This document shows positions 23,733 through 26,506 of a stretch of DNA of 26,506 nt, piece after piece. Every line of letters starts with the position of its first letter. Position 1 is the stretch's first letter. The stretch is from positions 1-26,506 of IMG/VR virus record IMGVR_UViG_3300050139_000132. One strand, given 5' to 3'. Below the pieces are notes generated by a model, which saw nothing but the letters and a program-made list of their open reading frames with translations, was not told the DNA's origin and made no database searches. The position numbers and the translations under genes are program-made. The DNA is from a virus.

Positions 23733-23863
23733 TCGGGAGGCTCCCCGTAATGGAACCCTTCCTCGTCCTCGTCCTCGTAGCCGATCGGGGCGTGCTCGAT
23801 CGCAAGCCAGACGAAGTATGCACAGACTGCGAGAAGCAGGGCGATAATGATGAGCGTCGTCAT
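23729..23863 (-). CDS. 44-residue single-TM protein with acidic tail
   Basis: The ATG at 23863 overlaps the cupin stop as ATGA. MTTLIIIALLLAVCAYFVWL is a clear N-terminal TM segment. The tail is acidic and hydrophilic (EHAPIGYEDEDEEGFHYGEP). It lies directly before the 39-residue membrane gene, with GTGA overlap. Function unknown; a membrane pair is possible. Confidence 0.66.
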   Translation of the reverse strand: MTTLIIIALLLAVCAYFVWLAIEHAPIGYEDEDEEGFHYGEPPE

Positions 23864-24321
23864 TCTCCACACCCCCGCCCAACCTGGCCTTTGTCGCCCG
23901 GTGCGCAGAACTGCTGCCACGGCACCCAGCCTTGCGGACAGGCAAACCCCCAGTCGCGCATGCCCGGCCCCGTGGTGAACAGCGAGAGCGCCCGTTTGCC
24001 TTGGGGTATCTCCAGCCGGTGCAGCGCCTCGGCAGGCCGCGTCACCACGTCGCCCGCGACGCGCATATGCGACCCTTGGGGGGTATGCTCGACATAGCAC
24101 CCTTCGAGCAGCCACGAGCTGTTGGCCCACGGATGGTCGTGCAGGGCGCGGTCGTCGTTGCTGTGCAGGATCTCGTGCAGGTAGATATTGCACACCTTGT
24201 TGCGCGGAACCACCCACCAACGGCGCAGGTAGTTGTCCCCGATCACAAAGTCTGGCTCACGCTGCATGACGCCGCGCGCCCAAGTCCGCATCTCGGCGAG
24301 GTCCGCCACGGGGTGGGTCAT
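23860..24321 (-). CDS. Cupin-fold protein
   Basis: This is 153 residues from the ATG at 24321, fixed by ATGA overlap. NIYLHEILHSNDDRALHDHP (46-64) followed by WANSSWLLEGCYVEH is the first cupin motif, with H61 and H63. ALHRLEI (99-105), with H101, is the second. The metal-binding half-barrel is thus intact. The C-terminus is Trp/Cys-rich (MRDWGFACPQGWVPWQQF). The substrate is unknown. Cupins of this HDHPW type occur in several phages as small accessory proteins. Confidence 0.78.
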   Translation of the reverse strand: MTHPVADLAEMRTWARGVMQREPDFVIGDNYLRRWWVVPRNKVCNIYLHEILHSNDDRALHDHPWANSSWLLEGCYVEHTPQGSHMRVAGDVVTRPAEALHRLEIPQGKRALSLFTTGPGMRDWGFACPQGWVPWQQFCAPGDKGQVGRGCGE

Positions 24322-24818
24322 GTCCGCGTCCTCCGTGGGGTGTTGTCGTCGGCTAAGGCATTGATATGCTTCACCGCGTCGCCAAGCAATAGTCCGCGCA
24401 CGGGAAGCTCCAACCGCGTCCACGCCTCCTGTGCCTCGCTCAAGTGGTAGGCCGCCTCGCGCAGATGGGCGACCGCCGCGACGATAGCCTGCTCGCGGCT
24501 GATCCCGTCACTGACCCCGCCACTCGGAGCAGCCTCCGTGCTAACCCGTCGCTGCGTAGTGGTATCGTGCTCGGGCTCGCCCTTGCGCCAACGCTTCATG
24601 TCGGCCGCTACCATCTCGGCGTCGGTACACTTAGTGAGCTCGGCGCGGCGCTGCGCGGGGTCGATCAGCTTGAGGGCGTCGGCGCGGGCGCGGTCAACCC
24701 AATGCAGCACCGTGGCGGGTGCATGGACGTCGCGCCCGACAAGCGTGAACACTGGCTCGTCGGGGCGGGCACTAACCAGCGGGTCGTAGGGACCCGGTTG
24801 GGCGGCGGTGCTGGTCAT
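24318..24818 (-). CDS. 166-residue protein, unknown function
   Basis: The start is fixed by ATGA overlap at 24815-24818. The N-terminus PYDPLVSARPDEPVFTLVGR then DVHAPATVLHWVDRARADAL resembles a conserved phage domain (RPDEPvF.L.grD..AP..V..W). The C-terminal part is a separate helical domain with AIVAAVAHLREAAYHLSEAQ and GLLLGDAVKHINAL. No biochemical function is known to me. Confidence 0.72.
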   Translation of the reverse strand: MTSTAAQPGPYDPLVSARPDEPVFTLVGRDVHAPATVLHWVDRARADALKLIDPAQRRAELTKCTDAEMVAADMKRWRKGEPEHDTTTQRRVSTEAAPSGGVSDGISREQAIVAAVAHLREAAYHLSEAQEAWTRLELPVRGLLLGDAVKHINALADDNTPRRTRT

Positions 24819-25078
24819 GGTTGGCCCAAGCGCCGCTGCGCCTCGACGCGGTGTTCGTGCGTCTGGCCGGTGTGGCGGTTGACCGACGCGGGAACGAACC
24901 CGGGCGGCGGGAGCCTGGTCCACGCTTCGTATTGATAGGATCGAAGCACGGCTTTACGTCGCATCTTTTCGTCGTGAGCGCGGCGACGCTCCGGGATGGG
25001 GCCAACCCGCTCGCTGTACCCACCATTCACGACAGTGTTACCTAAGAATGACGAGTCGTAAATTTCGTTAGTTATCAT
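24815..25078 (-). CDS. 87-residue Arg-rich protein, unknown function
   Basis: The ATG at 25078 has GGGAAC upstream and lies three bases after the previous stop. It begins MITNEIYDSSFLGNTVVNGG, then is Arg-rich (ERRRAHDEKMRRKAVLR) with SYQYEAWTRLPPPGFVP. It ends by ATGA overlap with the next gene. No family is recognised. Confidence 0.68.
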   Translation of the reverse strand: MITNEIYDSSFLGNTVVNGGYSERVGPIPERRRAHDEKMRRKAVLRSYQYEAWTRLPPPGFVPASVNRHTGQTHEHRVEAQRRLGQP

Positions 25079-25081
25079 GGC

Positions 25082-25246
25082 TTAATGTTCCCAGTGTTGC
25101 AGCAGCATACCCAGCGGCCTCAGTCGGGGCAGGCGCAGGGGGCGCTTGCGGTCAAGATAGTGGGCGTAGCGCATGGCCGCCAGTGCGATCGTGGCGGTCC
25201 CAAATAGAAGGGTGGTGGCGAGGTAGGCCGCTTCGGCGGGGGTCAT
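25082..25246 (-). CDS. 54-residue single-TM protein
   Basis: The ATG at 25246 overlaps the previous stop as ATGA and the frame ends in TAA at 25082. MTPAEAAYLATTLLFGTATI then ALAAMRYAHYLDRK is one TM helix followed by a basic Arg/Leu-rich tail (RLPRLRPLGMLLQHWEH). Function unknown. Confidence 0.65.
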   Translation of the reverse strand: MTPAEAAYLATTLLFGTATIALAAMRYAHYLDRKRPLRLPRLRPLGMLLQHWEH

Positions 25247-25557
25247 GACTCGCCCACCTTACGCAGCGTCACGCCATACACGACCAGCCGCGTCGCGATC
25301 CGGTAGGCGAGGGCCTCGTAGTCGGCGGCCCCAATGCTCTTGTCGGTGGCGAGCACGTTAGCCAGCGCCTGGGCGGTGGGGTCTCGCGGCGGGTCCTCGT
25401 GCTCTGCGATATAGCGGGCGAAGGCGTGGAGCGATGCGGAGAAAGGGTTAATCGCCCGAAAATCTGGCTTCGTTACTAGGAACTCCGCGCGGTCCCGAGC
25501 CCACTTGGGTATAGAGGCGGACCCGCCGCCCGCTTCCCAGTGCGTTGCCTTCTCCAT
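25243..25557 (-). CDS. First gene of the leftward accessory operon, unknown function
   Basis: This is 104 residues if it starts at the ATG at 25557 (MEKATHWEAGGGSASIPKWA), where GGAG lies nine bases upstream. Upstream in-frame ATGs (25572, 25602, 25758) exist. The extra N-terminal 67 residues read as random Arg/Pro-rich sequence and are probably untranslated leader. The body is helical, with RDRAEFLVTKPDFRAINPFS and HAFARYIAEHEDPP, and QALANVLATDKSIGAADYEA. Function unknown. Confidence 0.66.
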   Translation of the reverse strand: MEKATHWEAGGGSASIPKWARDRAEFLVTKPDFRAINPFSASLHAFARYIAEHEDPPRDPTAQALANVLATDKSIGAADYEALAYRIATRLVVYGVTLRKVGES

Positions 25558-25764
25558 AATTATACGCTCCATGTGATACGATCCGTTGGCGTGGGTTTCC
25601 ATAAAAAAATTATGGGTTGGGGGACATTGGACGTCCCCGCACGCAAATTTCACGCGACCCAACGCGCCGGGGCCTGCCGGCGATCGGCGATCCGTCGCGG
25701 CTCGCGGCCTGGCGATCGGCCCGGAGGGGGCGGCGCGGGAAGTGCGATTCGTTTTCATTCCCCC

Positions 25765-25792
25765 TCAATAGCGAGTCGCTAGCTTATGTCAA
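25765..25792 (-). promoter_or_regulatory. Candidate promoter of the leftward accessory operon
   Basis: The minus strand has TTGACA (25787-25792), a 16-base spacer and TATTGA (25765-25770). Just upstream lie CTATCGGAT repeats and ATACTATC, the latter shared with the coat-operon promoter. The -10 match is moderate. Confidence 0.52.
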
Positions 25793-25800
25793 GCCATATC

Positions 25801-25824
25801 ATCCGATAGTATGCGATCCGATAG
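25801..25824. repeat. Direct repeat ATCCGATAG (15-base period), possible operator
   Basis: ATCCGATAG occurs at 25801-25809 and 25816-25824. They sit 9 bases upstream of the -35 of the leftward promoter. A 15-base spacing is not one helical turn, but two half-sites are possible. An imperfect copy of ATCCGAT also lies in the spacer of the Acb2-like promoter. Confidence 0.5.
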
Positions 25825-25831
25825 GGCAGGG

Positions 25832-25875
25832 CCTAGTGGAGCGGTACGTTATGGCGCGTATTGTGTACCACTAGG
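25832..25875. repeat. Inverted repeat CCTAGTGG…CCACTAGG
   Basis: Perfect 8-base arms (25832-25839 and 25868-25875) enclose 28 bases. GTAC next to each arm extends the pairing with a 4-base bulge. It could be an operator, a structured RNA or part of an origin. It is followed directly by the GCCCGATCGGGC palindrome. Confidence 0.55.
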
Positions 25876-26086
25876 GCCCGATCGGGCTTTATGGAGCGTT
25901 CCAGCTGGGCGAGGGGCTTTTATGGGACGTATCTTGCCCAGGCGCTGCAGCTGCGATCCGAAACGAATCGAGCGCGGTGAATTATAGGGCTTGGCTAACG
26001 CGTGGTCTTGGCGTGGCGCTGCGCACACGACGATTTATAGAAATTTATGGCTCATATCCTCATAATTATAACGTGTCATTTAATGC

Positions 26087-26114
26087 TTGACCTTGTGACG
26101 CAATCTGATAATAT
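26087..26114 (+). promoter_or_regulatory. Candidate promoter of the rightward small genes
   Basis: TTGACC (26087-26092), a 16-base spacer and TAATAT (26109-26114) lie 31 bases before the first ATG at 26145. The flanks are AT-rich. Confidence 0.6.
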
Positions 26115-26144
26115 GGGGCTATCGACAACAAGAGGTGATTCGAA

Positions 26145-26213
26145 ATGACTTACACTCAAGCCCAGTATGAACACGAGCGGGCAATCTGCGATACGTGGGC
26201 GCCTAGTAAGTGA
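26145..26213 (+). CDS. 22-residue peptide
   Basis: The ATG is preceded by AGAGGTGAT, six bases upstream, a near-consensus ribosome site. The product is MTYTQAQYEHERAICDTW then APSK. Its stop overlaps the next start as GTGA, so the pair looks translated. Function unknown. Confidence 0.55.
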   Translation: MTYTQAQYEHERAICDTWAPSK

Positions 26214-26296
26214 CTCTAAACCAATTTCTCACCCTCGCCTTGCTCTTGTGCTGCTATCTCGCAGCCAGGGGCGCTGATGACAAATGGAAGGACTGA
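26210..26296 (+). CDS. 28-residue hydrophobic peptide
   Basis: It starts at GTG 26210 in a GTGA overlap. LNQFLTLALLLCCYLAARG is a hydrophobic segment of about 18 residues with two Cys, followed by a short charged tail (ADDKWKD). It may be a small membrane protein or a signal peptide-like sequence. Function unknown. Confidence 0.5.
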   Translation: MTLNQFLTLALLLCCYLAARGADDKWKD

Positions 26297-26301
26297 CTGA
26301 C

Positions 26302-26506
26302 ATGACACAATACACCGAACGCAACGGCTGGCTTACCGACTCCGCCAATAACCGCGCTTCAATCGCCTACTGGGGCTCACGCGAAGCGGCGGAAGCCTCT
26401 CTCGCCTCGCTCAAGCATTGCCGCAATTGCGTGAACTGCTCGGACTGCTCGCGCTGCTCGGACTGCTCGAACTGCTCGCGCTGCTCGGACTGCTCGCGCT
26501 GCTCGG
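26302..26506 (+). CDS. Cysteine-triplet repeat protein, partial (runs off right edge)
   Basis: The ATG at 26302 has GGAAGGA upstream. The first 38 residues form a normal domain (TQYTERNGWLTDSANNRASI, then AYWGSREAAEASLASLK). From residue 40 on, cysteine occurs at every third residue without a break (HCRNCVNCSDCSRCSDCS…), ten times in 28 residues, mostly C-S-D, C-S-R or C-S-N. The frame is open at the edge, so total length is unknown. I recall similar cysteine-repeat proteins in other phages, all of unknown function. Metal binding, disulphide-ladder or beta-helix folds are possible. Confidence 0.75.
   Translation, partial: MTQYTERNGWLTDSANNRASIAYWGSREAAEASLASLKHCRNCVNCSDCSRCSDCSNCSRCSDCSRCS
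26437..26506 (+). repeat. 9-base tandem repeat TGCTCGNNN
   Basis: From 26437 on, TGCTCG recurs every nine bases to the edge (seven full units plus part), with third triplets GAC, CGC, GAC, AAC, CGC, GAC, CGC. It encodes C-S-D/R/N. Near-identity of units suggests recent expansion by slippage or unequal recombination. Confidence 0.9.

Larger units (their letters stand above)
25558..26144. other. Divergent control region without a convincing gene
   Basis: About 590 bases lie between the leftward accessory operon and the rightward small genes. They hold a leftward promoter (25765-25792), a 15-base-period direct repeat (25801-25824), an inverted repeat (25832-25875), a 12-base palindrome (GCCCGATCGGGC, 25876-25887), an AT-rich stretch (about 26030-26086) and a rightward promoter (26087-26114). 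A 200-base leader of the leftward operon includes the small palindrome CCATAA-AAAAA-TTATGG (25599-25615). Short frames here lack convincing ribosome sites. Confidence 0.6.

Noticed and set aside
25558-25758. N-terminal extension of the first leftward gene to the ATG at 25758
   Set aside because: The extra 67 residues are Arg/Pro-rich and unlike a protein domain, the promoter -10 lies within about seven bases of that ATG, and GGAG supports 25557 instead. A leaderless start remains possible.
25876-25890. GCCCGATCGGGC followed by TTT as a terminator
   Set aside because: The stem is only four base pairs around GATC and the T tract is short. It is listed as a palindrome only.
25923-25988. Plus-strand frame of 21 codons with GAGGGG upstream
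   Set aside because: Only a weak ribosome site and no promoter or overlap support.
26047-26148. Plus-strand frame of 33 codons that overlaps the 22-residue gene as ATGA
   Set aside because: No ribosome site, and it spans the -35 and -10 of the rightward promoter.
1-26506. tRNA genes, CRISPR arrays, insertion sequences, integrase or attachment sites
   Set aside because: I saw no cloverleaf-like sequence, regularly spaced repeats with unique spacers, transposase or recombinase motifs. The 26.4 kb tandem repeat has no unique spacers and is coding.

Overview
This window is the structural half of a compact, high-GC tailed-phage genome with the gene set of a short-tailed (podovirus-like) phage. 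It holds a large terminase, portal, scaffold, coat protein, a head-tail adaptor, a very large stopper-like beta-propeller protein, several DNA-ejection-type internal proteins and a tailspike. I see no tape measure, tail tube, tail terminator or baseplate genes. The host cannot be named from this sequence. GC content and protein style suggest a proteobacterium, perhaps an alphaproteobacterium, but that is inference. No integrase, tRNA, transposase or CRISPR array is visible.

Layout, read along the minus strand from right to left. (1) 25.6-22.3 kb is a chain of about 14 small accessory genes, mostly joined by ATGA or GTGA stop/start overlaps. It includes two adjacent micro-membrane proteins, a cupin, a probable Acb2/Tad1-type cyclic-nucleotide sponge, a CMAWRW-motif protein, a KTSC-domain protein and a ribbon-helix-helix-like protein. 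(2) 22.3-18.7 kb holds TerL (TTG start), two unknown proteins, an HslV-like Ntn hydrolase and two short paralogous proteins. (3) 18.7-16.9 kb is the portal gene, which is the only structural gene on the plus strand. (4) 16.8-13.3 kb starts at a strong minus-strand promoter. It encodes a 15-residue basic peptide, a Pro/Met-rich protein, a 58-residue protein, the scaffold, the coat protein and a G-x-G-Y repeat protein, and ends at an intrinsic terminator. (5) 13.2-8.3 kb holds the adaptor, a conserved virion-type protein, the stopper-like protein with about 12 inserted G-x-G-Y repeats, and small conserved proteins. (6) 8.4-1.7 kb holds a GNAT acetyltransferase, three internal/ejection-type proteins and an M15-like peptidoglycan peptidase. 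(7) 2.0-0 kb holds a small charged protein, a coiled-coil/two-TM protein and a tailspike that runs off the left edge.

The right end (25.56-26.14 kb) is a divergent control region with direct repeats, an inverted repeat and opposed promoters. A plus-strand set of tiny genes starts there: a 22-residue and a 28-residue peptide joined by a GTGA overlap, then a protein with cysteine at every third residue that runs off the right edge.

The modules fit a lytic particle-building programme: package (TerL), assemble (portal, scaffold, coat, possibly the Ntn hydrolase), close the head (adaptor, stopper), load ejection proteins and a wall hydrolase, then add the spike. The small-gene block upstream looks like a host-interaction or counter-defence region. 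Several genes listed here are under 60 codons or run off the window, and were found by reading the sequence directly.
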